Below, piece after piece: positions 32,399-41,262 of a stretch of 64,000 nucleotides of DNA (position 1 is the first letter of the stretch; the number at the start of each line of letters is the position of its first letter). The position numbers were made by a program, and so were the translations under genes. The stretch is taken from positions 180,428 through 244,427 of the forward strand of contig LM994627.1 of the NCBI GenBank assembly GCA_000752675.2, given 5' to 3'. The notes under the pieces are model-generated. The model saw only the letters and a program-made list of their open reading frames with translations. It did not search any database and had not been told where the DNA came from. Source of the stretch: a bacterium OL-1 (GTDB lineage Bacteria; Actinomycetota; Coriobacteriia; Coriobacteriales; Atopobiaceae).

Positions 32399-32597
32399 CT
32401 TTTTTTCGCCCCGTCCCTCTTTCGTGTCGGCGCCACAACTGCAAAAGGCAAGGATATGCAGTTGTTTCGGCACGATGTACAAACTAAGATATAATTGTTC
32501 TTTAAAGAGGGCCGCGGGTTAGCATCGGGCGCGTTTTGCCTGGCACTACTACGTCGTCCCATACGTGAGGGTGCGGCTAGAGACAGAGGTGGGCCTT

Positions 32598-33299
32598 GTG
32601 GACCTGCGCGAGTACATGTCGGTACGCAGAGCGTACAACCTCGTGCGTCAGTCACAACCTGCGCGCGACAGGCTCACATTCGAGGAGTTTGCGGTTCTTT
32701 GCCGCCTGCAGGTGGCAGGGGAGCCCCTCAACACCTCGGTCATTGCCGAGTATCAGGGGGCGCTGCGGCCAACCATGACGCATCGCACCAACCATCTGGC
32801 GGAACTTGGCCTCATCTCCCGTGGGGAGGGGGGCAGGGATCGCCGCAACGTGGTGTGCGCCATCACGCCCAAGGGCACGCTCCACGTGGAGATGCTCTCC
32901 GAGTTCACCTGCAAGGAGATCCTGCCTGGCCAGCCGCTCTCTCGTACGCTGCCCGAGCGCATCGTTAAGTACGTTGACGCCATGGGATCGGTCTTTGCTA
33001 AGGCAGGAGACCTCGTGCTTCTCGCCCTGTACATCGAGGACTCCCAGCCCGTCACCATCACGAGGCTCGTTGATTCGCTGGGGCTTTTGCAGCCCACGGT
33101 TTCGATGTCGGTTACAGCGCTTGTGACGGAGGGCCTTATCGAGCGCGGACCGTCCCGCGCATCTGGCCTTGCGCTCACCTCTCAGGGCTCCGAGCGTGCG
33201 GCGGAGTTTGCCGCGCGCATTGGAGAGGTAGTCGTGAAGCGGCGTCCCCGGGGACAGAAGCCAGAGGAGCCGGAACAGGCAGAGGAACCAAAGGCGTAG
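32598..33299 (+). CDS. Transcriptional regulator with two MarR-like winged helices
   Basis: This protein of about 233 aa holds two winged-helix modules: residues about 25-105 (FAVLCRLQVAGEPLNTSVIAEY, GLISRGEGGRDRRNVVCAITPKG) and about 135-210 (LVLLALYIEDSQPVTITRLVDSL, GLIERGPSRASGLALTSQG), then a charged Pro/Glu tail. A MarR dimer fused into one chain is the likely reading. The GTG at 32598 has AGGTGG five bases before; an upstream GTG at 32565 has none. A consensus TATAAT lies at 32490-32495, but TTGTTT is 22 bases off. The target is unknown. Confidence 0.75.
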   Translation: MDLREYMSVRRAYNLVRQSQPARDRLTFEEFAVLCRLQVAGEPLNTSVIAEYQGALRPTMTHRTNHLAELGLISRGEGGRDRRNVVCAITPKGTLHVEMLSEFTCKEILPGQPLSRTLPERIVKYVDAMGSVFAKAGDLVLLALYIEDSQPVTITRLVDSLGLLQPTVSMSVTALVTEGLIERGPSRASGLALTSQGSERAAEFAARIGEVVVKRRPRGQKPEEPEQAEEPKA

Positions 33300-33588
33300 C
33301 CTAGCCACCCCTCTGCGCAGGCCCGTTTTGTGGCATCAACGTGCATGGTTGTTCATGTCGTGCTATAGTGACGCAGACGCAACGCCCCGTGCGCAGGTTC
33401 GTGCTGCATGAAGGCGCGTTGCAATACCCCTCTTTGCATGTGATGGACGGCATGACCGTTGCTGCCCCAGAGCCGTGCCGAGGGGGGCGCATCAATCACA
33501 CGGCCTCTACGAAGCCTATCAATTGCTTAATTTACACGACGGTATGGCGCGCCTTGCGCCCCGCGTGAGAGTGAAAGGTACAAACAGC
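33300..33588 (+). promoter_or_regulatory. rho 5' region with long leader
   Basis: A good -10 TATAGT at 33364-33369 would give a leader of about 215 bases before rho. Short GC-rich inverted segments occur (AACGCC and GGCGCGTT near 33390-33421), but no convincing terminator or ORF. A long leader suits autoregulation by Rho, which is known in other bacteria. Confidence 0.4.
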
Positions 33589-35838
33589 ATGACAGACGAG
33601 ACACCCTCGGATTCCATGGGCGCTATCCCGGCGGAAGCCCCCGAGGAGGCGCCAAAGCCCCGTCGTCGCCGTCGCACCCGCGCCGAGATAGAGGCTGAGA
33701 AGCTTGCCAAGGCGGCAGCCGCCGAGTCCGCACCCGCCGATGGCCAACCCGCCGATGGCCAACTCGTCGCAGGTGGTGAGCCGAAGCCCCGGCGCCGGCG
33801 GACGTCTCGGAAGAAGGTCGAGGAGGCCGGCGCGGCCCAGGCCGAGCTGCCTCTTGGTGGCGCTCCGGTGACGCGAGAGGCACCCGTCACCGAGGGTCCC
33901 TCAGAGGAGGCGCCTAAGCCGCGTCGTCGCCGTCGTACGCGTGCCCAGATCGAGGCAGACGAGAAGGCCAAGGCAAACGCGGTCGAGAAGACCGCGGCCA
34001 ACACGTCCGAGCCTGCGGCGCCCGCGAACGAGCCTGCGGCACCCACGGTTTCTGAGACCACCTCGGAGGAGCAGAGTGCTCCCAAACCCCGCCGTCGCCG
34101 CCGCACCCGTGCCCAGATAGAGGCAGATGAGCGTGCGCAGGCGGAAGCCTCCGGGGAGCATGTTAGCTCCGAGCAGCACGAGGCCAAGCGCGTCGAGGAG
34201 GCCGAGCGCAGCGAGCGCGACCAGGTGAGCTTCTCGGACATGACGCGCATGACGCAGGAGGCAACGCAGGCCAGCTCGGTGCCTGCGCCCATGCCCTCGG
34301 CAACGCTTGCCGAAGCCGACCGTTCGGACGAGCAACAGAGCCACTATCAGCGGCAGCCTCGCGAGCACAATCAGCGAGGAGAGCAGCAAGGCCAGCAGCA
34401 GGGAAGGCGCCGTCGCGTAAGCTACAACAACAACTCCGGCAACAATCGCTTTAATAACAGCAACGGCGGAGAGGGCAACGGCTTCAGCCGTCGCAACCAG
34501 CAGAACCACAAGCAGCACAACCGCCACAACGGCCAGCAGGTCCAGACGCAGCCCTCGCTCACCCGCGACGAGCTGCAGGCAATGAAGGTGGCAGACCTTC
34601 GCGCGAAGGCAGCCGAGCTTGGCGTCGAGTACGTGGGCGTCCACAAGTCAGACCTCGTCGAGGCCGTGTACCAGGCCGCAGCTGCCGCCGAGGGCTTCCA
34701 TCCCGTCGAGGGCATTCTCGAGATTGGCAATGCCGGTGCGGGCTGGGTTCGCACGGGCAACTACATGAAGGGCGACAACGACGCCTACGTGAGCCAGCAG
34801 TTCATCCGCAATTACGCGCTTCGCCCGGGCGATCGCATCGAGGGAACCGTTGGCCCTGCTCGTACCAACACCAAGTATCCCGCCCAGTACCCGCCCCTCA
34901 TCTCCATCGCACACGTGAACGGACGCGACCCCGAGTCAATGAAGAACCGTCCGCGATTCCGCGACCTCACCCCCATCTATCCCAACGAGCGCCTGGTCAT
35001 GGAATGTGGCAAGGATTCCATCACCGGTCGTGCAATCGACCTTGTGGCACCCATTGGCAAGGGCCAGCGTGGCCTCATCGTGAGCCCGCCCAAGGCCGGT
35101 AAGACCACGGTTTTGAAGAAGATCTGCCAGTCCATCGCCGCCAACAACCCCGAGGTGCACCTCGTCTGCCTGCTCGTGGACGAGCGCCCCGAGGAGGTTA
35201 CGGACATGCAGCGCTCCATCCACGGCGAGGTCGTGGCGTCGACCTTCGACATGCCTGCCGAGAACCACACCGCTGTGTCCGAGCTGGTCATCGAGCACGC
35301 TAAGAGGCTCGTGGAGCTTGGCGAGGACGTTGTGGTGGTGCTCGATTCCATCACGCGCCTGGCCCGTGCGTACAACCTTGCGCAGCCCGCGAGCGGCCGC
35401 ATCCTCTCCGGCGGCGTTGATTCCGCGGCACTCTATCCGCCCAAGAAGTTCCTGGGTGCCGCCCGCAACATCGAGAACGGCGGGTCGCTCACCATCATTG
35501 CCTCCGCACTGGTGGACACCGGCTCCAAGATGGACGAGGTCATCTTCGAGGAGTTCAAGGGCACCGGCAACATGGAGCTCAAGCTTGACCGCGAGCTGGC
35601 CGACAAGCGCATCTTCCCCGCAATCGACCCAGTCTCCTCGGGTACCCGCAACGAGGACCTGCTCTTGCCCGCCGAGCTCACGCCCTTCGTGTGGGGGATT
35701 CGTCGCGTGCTCGCCAACATGAACAACACCGAGCGCGCCGCTTCTGCGCTGGTCAAGGGTCTCAAGGCTACCAACTCCAACGAGGAGTTCCTCATTCGCT
35801 CGGCCAAGAAGGCCGCGCAGAGCGAGTATGTGATGTAG
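33589..35838 (+). CDS. rho: Transcription termination factor Rho with Arg-rich and Asn/Gln-rich N-terminal insertion
   Basis: This 749-aa Rho is far longer than the roughly 420-aa E. coli form. Residues 1-170 contain four copies of a KPRRRRRTR(A)(Q/E)IEA module (near 23, 66, 110 and 166). Residues about 245-324 are rich in Gln, Asn, Ser and Gly (QQGQQQGRRRR, YNNNSGNNRFNNSNGG). The conserved part follows: RNA-binding domain, Walker A SPPKAGKTT near 500, DERPEEVTDM, VLDSITRLARAYN, and the R-loop GTGNMELKLDRELADKRIFPAI. The ATG at 33589 has AAAGG upstream. Basic insertions are usual in actinobacterial Rho; the N/Q-rich part resembles prion-like domains described in clostridial Rho. Confidence 0.95.
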   Translation: MTDETPSDSMGAIPAEAPEEAPKPRRRRRTRAEIEAEKLAKAAAAESAPADGQPADGQLVAGGEPKPRRRRTSRKKVEEAGAAQAELPLGGAPVTREAPVTEGPSEEAPKPRRRRRTRAQIEADEKAKANAVEKTAANTSEPAAPANEPAAPTVSETTSEEQSAPKPRRRRRTRAQIEADERAQAEASGEHVSSEQHEAKRVEEAERSERDQVSFSDMTRMTQEATQASSVPAPMPSATLAEADRSDEQQSHYQRQPREHNQRGEQQGQQQGRRRRVSYNNNSGNNRFNNSNGGEGNGFSRRNQQNHKQHNRHNGQQVQTQPSLTRDELQAMKVADLRAKAAELGVEYVGVHKSDLVEAVYQAAAAAEGFHPVEGILEIGNAGAGWVRTGNYMKGDNDAYVSQQFIRNYALRPGDRIEGTVGPARTNTKYPAQYPPLISIAHVNGRDPESMKNRPRFRDLTPIYPNERLVMECGKDSITGRAIDLVAPIGKGQRGLIVSPPKAGKTTVLKKICQSIAANNPEVHLVCLLVDERPEEVTDMQRSIHGEVVASTFDMPAENHTAVSELVIEHAKRLVELGEDVVVVLDSITRLARAYNLAQPASGRILSGGVDSAALYPPKKFLGAARNIENGGSLTIIASALVDTGSKMDEVIFEEFKGTGNMELKLDRELADKRIFPAIDPVSSGTRNEDLLLPAELTPFVWGIRRVLANMNNTERAASALVKGLKATNSNEEFLIRSAKKAAQSEYVM

Positions 35839-35865
35839 GTCTCGGCACTGAGCTTCCATGCAGTG

Positions 35866-36044
35866 AGTACGCCCTCCGACGTCGTGTGACGCCGGAGGGC
35901 GTTGTTTTGCAGGCATTACGTACGAGAAGCTCCCTCCGGCGCCGTTCTGGCGCCGGAGGGAGCGTTACCGCAGCGATTGGGTACGAGAGGGGCCTTCGGA
36001 CGTCAATTTGGCTCCCGAGGACGCGTTACTGCAGCTGATGCGGT
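35866..36044. repeat. Tandem array of three palindromic units after rho
   Basis: Hairpin 1 (35869-35902, followed by TTGTTTTG) can terminate rho. Hairpin 2 (35929-35963) is a perfect 15-bp stem. Hairpin 3 (about 35991-36032) is degraded. The linkers repeat: GCGTT, then GCAG, then ATT, then GTACGAGA, with units of about 60 bases. Similar units occur at 27.1 and 44.1 kb. Confidence 0.75.
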
Positions 36045-36073
36045 CGCGCTGCTGCTGCCGTCGTGCCCGCGCC

Positions 36074-36859
36074 CTACTCGCCTGCGCAAGTAGTGAAGAG
36101 AAGGTCTTGCGCCCGCATAACCCAGCTCGCGGGAAGGACCTTTGCCATGACGCTGGCGGCCAGCATATCCGGCGAGGTCACGCAGGTGGAGCGGCCCAGC
36201 ACCGCCGCATGCAGTGCCTTTCTCACGACGTCGGCGGGCTTCTCGTAGCCAATGGTGGTCATGCGGCGTACCTCGCGCTCATCGCCGGGGCTGGCGAGGA
36301 AGCCTGTCTCCATGAACTTGGGGCACACGGCGCACACGTGAATTCCCACGGGACCAAGCTCGTAGTCGAGCGTGCGCGAGAGGTCCACCACAAAGCGCTT
36401 GGTGGCCGAGTAGGTCGAGAGACCCGGCTGGGGGATGAGCCCAGCAATCGAGGCCATGTTTACCACGCGCGAACCGGCAACCATGTGAGGGAGGCAATGG
36501 TAGGTGGTCTCGACCACGGCGAGGCAGTTGAGGCGCACCATGTTGCCCTCGTCCTCCTCGGAAATCTGGCCGAAGTCGCCAAACTTGCCAAAGCCCGCGC
36601 TGTTCACGAGCCACTGCACGGTGGGTGCCTCGTCATCAAGGACGTCGCGCAGGCACTCGTAAGAGGAGCGCTTGGTGAGGTCGAGAGCAAACACGCGCAC
36701 CGGCGTGGCCGTTTGCTCGGCAATGACCTCCAGGGCCTGGGCGTTTCTCGCGACAACCCATATCTGGTCGAGTGGGCCGCCCGCCCCACGGTCAAGCTGT
36801 CGGACAAACTCGCGCCCAACCCCCGACGACGCTCCCGTAACCACTGCAATGTTGGACAT
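36074..36859 (-). CDS. Short-chain dehydrogenase/reductase (DltE/YqjQ-like)
   Basis: This 261-aa SDR has TGASSGVG, the NSAG active-site support motif, Ser in MASIAGL, and YxxxK as YSATK. The C-terminal AADVVRKALHAAVLGRS and a final hydrophobic stretch are typical of the SDR branch that includes Gram-positive ketoacyl reductase-like proteins annotated as oxidoreductase. GGGAGGG precedes the ATG at 36859. The substrate cannot be inferred from neighbours. It is transcribed divergently from the exported-protein gene. Confidence 0.85.
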   Translation of the reverse strand: MSNIAVVTGASSGVGREFVRQLDRGAGGPLDQIWVVARNAQALEVIAEQTATPVRVFALDLTKRSSYECLRDVLDDEAPTVQWLVNSAGFGKFGDFGQISEEDEGNMVRLNCLAVVETTYHCLPHMVAGSRVVNMASIAGLIPQPGLSTYSATKRFVVDLSRTLDYELGPVGIHVCAVCPKFMETGFLASPGDEREVRRMTTIGYEKPADVVRKALHAAVLGRSTCVTSPDMLAASVMAKVLPASWVMRAQDLLFTTCAGE

Positions 36860-36886
36860 CTTGCCCTCCCCATGACAATTCCCTGC

Positions 36887-36914
36887 TTGCATTTGGCGTG
36901 GTGAAAAGTATAGT
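36887..36914 (+). promoter_or_regulatory. Promoter for the exported-protein/VanZ pair
   Basis: TTGCAT and TATAGT are 16 bases apart, giving a leader of about 175 bases. A minus-strand TATACT overlaps the same -10, so the divergent SDR gene may share this region. Confidence 0.6.
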
Positions 36915-37097
36915 CTGATACGTAGATTTCATGACACGCGAGTGTCGCGACGGCACATGCAGCCAAAGACGAACAACGCCGTTGCCCACCGGTAAGCTGC
37001 TGCCCTCATGGGTCGGCAGGAGCTCGGTTGCCAGCTACCCCTCGTTCGTCTTTCGCTGTGCCGCTTGAAGGCGTGAGGCATCGGGAGGTGCAGCAGG

Positions 37098-38384
37098 ATG
37101 ACGTGCAGGAGGAGCCCCGCGGTTGTCGCCGGCCTTCTCGGCGTTGCTACCCTTGGCGCGCCTTCCCCGGCCCTGGCGGAAGGAAGCGCGATCCCGCTCG
37201 ACGCGTTGTCAAGTATCAACCTTTCAAGCATTGACCCCCAGACCGCCGGCGCCTTGGGCGTGAGCTTTGCGGGCGGCGTCCTTGTCACACTTGGTACCTA
37301 CGCCCTTGCGAGCTCCCTCGCGGGTAGGCGAGACTCCGCGAGCCAGGCAGACGAGCTCGCCCAGAACTCGGACGAGAGGCACGAAGACGCGGTGGCCAGT
37401 GAGCCCGGCGCGCCGCGCCACATGCGTTCCGAGGAGGGAAAGCGCGCCGCGCGCCACAAGGCCCAGGCAGGGGAGGATAACGAGAACTCTCGGCGTACCG
37501 ATGCCTCGGGCGCAGCGGGCCAGCACGCTGCCCGTGACTACGAGGACATCGCCGAGAACTACGTGGAGAAGCAGAGCTTCCGTCAGCGCATGGCAACGCG
37601 TGCGCAGGGCGTGGCCGCGACCCTCTCGGCGCGCATTGACGCAAATCGCATGGAGGGCCTCCCCGTGATCGAGCGTGCGGACGGCTCGGTGGGAGACGTG
37701 GGCACCCCCTGGTGGACCGCCGCCGTGGGGCCTGCTGTCTCTGGGCCCATCGGCGTACCCGAGGTCTCGGCCGACGCCATCCCCTCCGAGTTTGGTTCCG
37801 CGGGTATCGACGACCTCCAGTTCATGTCTGCTCGACCGCGTGACATCTCGCGCCGCGTCGCTCCGGTGGAGGAGGACGCCTATCCCGAGAAGCGCAGCAT
37901 CGAGGACGTCACGGGAGACGACTGGGATCGTGCTCTCAAGGCGATGGATGAGAAGATTGGCGCTGCGGGCACGTCTGCAGCGGTGGCTGCGCCACCGGCA
38001 AAGGCGCGTGTGCCCCAGCGTCTGGAGCCCTTCTCGGACTGCGTTGGCAACGAGGACTCCCTTGACGAGCCCGATGGTATCGCGCAAGACACGCAGTTCC
38101 TCCACTTCAAGCCACCTGCGGGCCATCCCGAGGTCGTGGACACCGAGACCTACGTCGACTACCTGCTGGCCGACGAGTTCTCGCACAACCCCTCCGCTGC
38201 CGTGCGCAGGTCCTCCCGCGACTACCTGCGCGTCATCGAGGGAGGCACCCAGACCTCGGCGCTGCGCGTCCGCGGTCGTCACATGGCCTCCGGAAAGCAC
38301 GGCGGCGCGACCGCCGGTGGCTACCGGCCGCGCCACTTTGCCGGGTCGACGCCTCTCGCGCACGCGGAGGCGCTGGAAGCGTGA
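37098..38384 (+). CDS. Exported or membrane-anchored low-complexity protein, unknown function
   Basis: This 428-aa protein begins with a signal-peptide-like segment (basic TCRRS, a hydrophobic core, then PALA as a possible cleavage site) followed by a second hydrophobic stretch at about residues 50-75. The rest is predicted disordered, rich in Ala, Glu, Asp, Arg and Ser, with few aromatic residues except a short GTPWWTAAVGP at about 202. GGGAGG precedes the ATG. Its stop overlaps the VanZ-like start, so the two are translationally coupled. I recognise no domain. It might be a surface or division-associated protein; this is not shown. Confidence 0.6.
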   Translation: MTCRRSPAVVAGLLGVATLGAPSPALAEGSAIPLDALSSINLSSIDPQTAGALGVSFAGGVLVTLGTYALASSLAGRRDSASQADELAQNSDERHEDAVASEPGAPRHMRSEEGKRAARHKAQAGEDNENSRRTDASGAAGQHAARDYEDIAENYVEKQSFRQRMATRAQGVAATLSARIDANRMEGLPVIERADGSVGDVGTPWWTAAVGPAVSGPIGVPEVSADAIPSEFGSAGIDDLQFMSARPRDISRRVAPVEEDAYPEKRSIEDVTGDDWDRALKAMDEKIGAAGTSAAVAAPPAKARVPQRLEPFSDCVGNEDSLDEPDGIAQDTQFLHFKPPAGHPEVVDTETYVDYLLADEFSHNPSAAVRRSSRDYLRVIEGGTQTSALRVRGRHMASGKHGGATAGGYRPRHFAGSTPLAHAEALEA

Positions 38385-38878
38385 TGCGCAGGAAATCGGG
38401 GGAGTCCACGGTCTCCAAGGACGGACGACTCGGGACGAGCACCCACCACCGTACGTGGGTGCTCGTCTTCTGCCTGTGGGTTGCCTTTGTGTGGGGGCAC
38501 TCGCTCGTGCAGGGCCCGCAGTCATCGCTCGAGAGCTCGCGCGTGGTTGCCGTTGTGGCGCCGCTTCTCAACGCGCTGGGCATAACGGGCGAGGCGGCCA
38601 TGAGCTTTGCCGTGCGTAAGACGGCGCACTTCCTCGAGTACGCGGTTCTCGGCGTCCTTGCCGTGCCAACCTTTCTGGTTCCGGCACGGGAGGGGAGGCT
38701 TCCCCGTTGGCTCGGGCCCCTCGTGGTGATTCTCGTTCCCATGGCAGACGAGACGATCCAGCGCTTTGTGCCAGGGCGCGAGTCCTCTCCCAGAGACGTG
38801 CTCATCGACCTCTGCGGGGCGGCTGCGGGCACGTTTGTTGCCATTCTCGTCACTCGCGGGAGGCGCCGCGCGGCATGA
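38384..38878 (+). CDS. VanZ-like family membrane protein
   Basis: This 164-aa protein has about four membrane helices and the VanZ-like signature VRKTAHFLEYAVLG and ADETIQRFVPGRESSPRDVLIDLCGAAAG. VanZ proteins raise teicoplanin resistance in enterococci by an unresolved envelope effect; most homologues, like this one, have no vanHAX nearby. The ATG overlaps the TGA of the preceding gene by one base. Confidence 0.85.
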   Translation: MRRKSGESTVSKDGRLGTSTHHRTWVLVFCLWVAFVWGHSLVQGPQSSLESSRVVAVVAPLLNALGITGEAAMSFAVRKTAHFLEYAVLGVLAVPTFLVPAREGRLPRWLGPLVVILVPMADETIQRFVPGRESSPRDVLIDLCGAAAGTFVAILVTRGRRRAA

Positions 38879-38943
38879 AAGACAAGTAGCTCTCGTCGCT
38901 CTGGATAACTAGGAACGGTGTATTCCCAGCTTGCGCATGTTAC

Positions 38944-38979
38944 AAAGCTGATTCATGTGTTACGTCTCGAATAAGCTTT
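38944..38979. repeat. Inverted repeat upstream of livK
   Basis: AAAGCTGATTC (38944-38954) and GAATAAGCTTT (38969-38979) pair with one mismatch around a 14-base loop. It may be an operator or leader hairpin for the liv operon. Confidence 0.45.
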
Positions 38980-39073
38980 CAGGTGCGGCGCGCCTGCTTC
39001 TGCTGCCCTTTCATACAGTTGTCCACAACCTCCGCGCGGGATGTTCGCGCGGCCAAGACAAGGGAGGGTACGT

Positions 39074-40273
39074 ATGAACACCAACATTTCCAGGCGCAAC
39101 TTCGTCAAGGCCGGTGCTGTCGCGGGCATGGGCCTTGGCCTTGCTGCCTGTGGCGGCAACTCTGGCTCCTCTAACGGCTCCAGCTCCGACACCATCAAGA
39201 TCGGCCTCATGGGCCCCTACACCGGCGACGTTGCCCAGTACGGCCTCGCCTGCCGCTACGGTGCCGAGCTCTACGTCAAGCAGGTCAACAGCAACGGTGG
39301 CATCAACGGCAAGCAGATTGAGCTTGACACCCAGGACGAGAAGGGCGACGCCACCGAGGCTGTCAACGTCTACAACAAGCTCGTCGAGGATGGCGTCGTG
39401 GGCATCATCGGCGACGTTACCTCCACCCCCACCATCGCCGTTGCACAGGCCTCCGTTAAGGACAACATGCCCTGCGTGACGCCCTCTGCTACCGCAGCCG
39501 ATGTCATCTCCTATGGCAAGAACTACTTCCGCGCCTGCATCACCGACCCGTACCAGGGCAAGCTCATGGCCGACTTTGCAGCCGACCAGGGCTACAAGAC
39601 CGTTGGCGTGATCTACAACCAGGGCGGTGACTACGAGCAGGGCGTTGCCGACGCCTTCATCGAGGAGGCCCGCAAGAAGGGCGTCACCGTGAGCGACTCT
39701 GAGGGCTATCCCTCCGGTGCCACCGACTTCAACTCGCAGCTCACCAACATCATCGCCACCAACCCCGACGCGATCTTCTCGCCTAACTACTACCAGGATG
39801 ATGGCAAGATCGTGACCCAGGCCAGGAAGCTCGGTTACACCGGCGTGTTCATGGGCGCCGACGGCTGGTCCAACATCGTGGGCGGCGACGAGGAGTACGC
39901 AAGCGCCGAGGACCTCGAGGGCTGCTACTACGATTGCTCCTTCGTCTCCGAGAACGAGGACGAGAAGGTCCAGGACTTCATCAAGGCCTACAAGGACGAG
40001 TACAACGACACGCCCTCCAACTTCTGCGCCCTTGGCTACGACGCCGCAATGATCCTCCTCAACGCCATCGAGACTGTCGAGAAGGACGGTAAGGCCACCT
40101 ACGGCTCCGATGACTACAAGCAGGCCATCGTCGACGCCATTGCCTCCGGCACCGCCAACGGCGTGACCGGTGACATCTCCTATTCCGGCACCGGCGACCC
40201 CGTTAAGTCCACCCTTATCATCACCTTCAAGGATGGTGCCCAGGAGGTCTTCAAGACCGTCGAGGGCAAGTAG
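39074..40273 (+). CDS. livK: Branched-chain amino-acid ABC transporter substrate-binding lipoprotein
   Basis: This 399-aa extracytoplasmic receptor has a twin-arginine-type signal (SRRNFVK) ending in a lipobox LAAC at Cys 27, then a Ser/Gly linker and the Leu/Ile/Val-binding fold (IKIGLMGPYTGDVAQYG, KVNSNGGINGKQIEL-like, DVTSTPTIAVAQ). GGGAGG precedes the ATG. A 10-bp hairpin after the stop separates it from the four membrane and ATPase genes, which usually gives more receptor than permease. Ligand: branched-chain amino acids by family, though relatives bind amides or other amino acids. Confidence 0.9.
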   Translation: MNTNISRRNFVKAGAVAGMGLGLAACGGNSGSSNGSSSDTIKIGLMGPYTGDVAQYGLACRYGAELYVKQVNSNGGINGKQIELDTQDEKGDATEAVNVYNKLVEDGVVGIIGDVTSTPTIAVAQASVKDNMPCVTPSATAADVISYGKNYFRACITDPYQGKLMADFAADQGYKTVGVIYNQGGDYEQGVADAFIEEARKKGVTVSDSEGYPSGATDFNSQLTNIIATNPDAIFSPNYYQDDGKIVTQARKLGYTGVFMGADGWSNIVGGDEEYASAEDLEGCYYDCSFVSENEDEKVQDFIKAYKDEYNDTPSNFCALGYDAAMILLNAIETVEKDGKATYGSDDYKQAIVDAIASGTANGVTGDISYSGTGDPVKSTLIITFKDGAQEVFKTVEGK

Positions 40274-40296
40274 GACGGCTTAGAGTGTCTTGAGGG

Positions 40297-40329
40297 AAGC
40301 GCCGGGTGCGCACGTAGCCCCCGGCGCTT
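40297..40329 (+). other. Intercistronic hairpin between livK and livH
   Basis: A perfect 10-bp stem AAGCGCCGGG/CCCGGCGCTT with a 13-nt loop and no T run. It probably stabilises the upstream livK mRNA or partly ends transcription, so raising receptor level. Confidence 0.7.
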
Positions 40330-40376
40330 ACTTGGTTCTGCAGGACCTGTGTTCGAGAGAGAGGAAGTGTTGTGCC

Positions 40377-41252
40377 GTGACGATACTGACGCAGGTGCTT
40401 AATGGTCTTCAGCTGGGCAGCATCTACGCTCTGGTCGCCCTGGGCTACACGATGGTGTATGGCATCATCCTGCTGCTCAACTTTGCCCATGGCGACATCA
40501 TCATGGTTGGTGCCTACATTTCATGGATTGTGATGAGCCAGCTGGGGCTGAACCCGGTTCTTGCCATCGTCCTTTCGATTGTGGGGTGCGCCGGGCTTGG
40601 TGTCCTTATCGACAAGGTGGCCTACCAGCCCCTTCGCGAGGCACCGCGCATGAGCTTGCTCATTACCGCCATCGGCGTCTCGTACTTCCTCGAGAACGGC
40701 GCGCAGCTGGTCTTTGGCGCCGACGCCAAGGTTGTCCCCGAGTACTTTGACCTTCCCAGTATGAGCGTTGGAGGCGTGTCTCTCTCCGCGAACGCCATCA
40801 TCACCATTGTGGTGACGGCAATCTCGACCATCGTGCTCACGATCCTCGTGCAGAAGACCAAGCTCGGCAAGGCCATGCGCGCCGTATCCGAGGACATGGG
40901 TGCCGCGCGCCTCATGGGCATCAATGTGAACAACACCATTTCGTTCACCTTTGCCGTGGGCTCTGCCCTCGCCGGCATTGGTGCCGTGCTCTATAGCATG
41001 GCGTACTCGCAGGCAACGCCAACGATGGGCATCATGCTGGGCACCAAGGCCTTTGTCGCGGCAGTCCTTGGTGGCATTGGCTCAATTCCCGGCGCCGTTA
41101 TCGGCGGGCTTCTCGTTGGTTTCGCTGAGGTCTTTGTCTCGGCTATTGGCCTTTCCGTCTGGCAGGACGCCGTGGTGTTCCTGCTCCTGATCATCGTCCT
41201 TGTGGTGAGGCCCACCGGTATCCTGGGTCGCCCGATGACCGAGAAAGTCTAA
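40377..41252 (+). CDS. livH: Branched-chain amino-acid ABC transporter permease LivH
   Basis: This 291-aa polytopic permease starts at GTG 40377 (VTILTQVLNGLQLGSIYALVALGYTMVYG) after GAGGAAG; the frame upstream lies in the hairpin region. The LivH motif LLNFAHGDIIMVGAY and the EAA-like loop AVLGGIGSIPGAVIGG are present. It forms the channel with LivM. Confidence 0.93.
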   Translation: MTILTQVLNGLQLGSIYALVALGYTMVYGIILLLNFAHGDIIMVGAYISWIVMSQLGLNPVLAIVLSIVGCAGLGVLIDKVAYQPLREAPRMSLLITAIGVSYFLENGAQLVFGADAKVVPEYFDLPSMSVGGVSLSANAIITIVVTAISTIVLTILVQKTKLGKAMRAVSEDMGAARLMGINVNNTISFTFAVGSALAGIGAVLYSMAYSQATPTMGIMLGTKAFVAAVLGGIGSIPGAVIGGLLVGFAEVFVSAIGLSVWQDAVVFLLLIIVLVVRPTGILGRPMTEKV

Positions 41253-41262
41253 GGAGGAAGCC

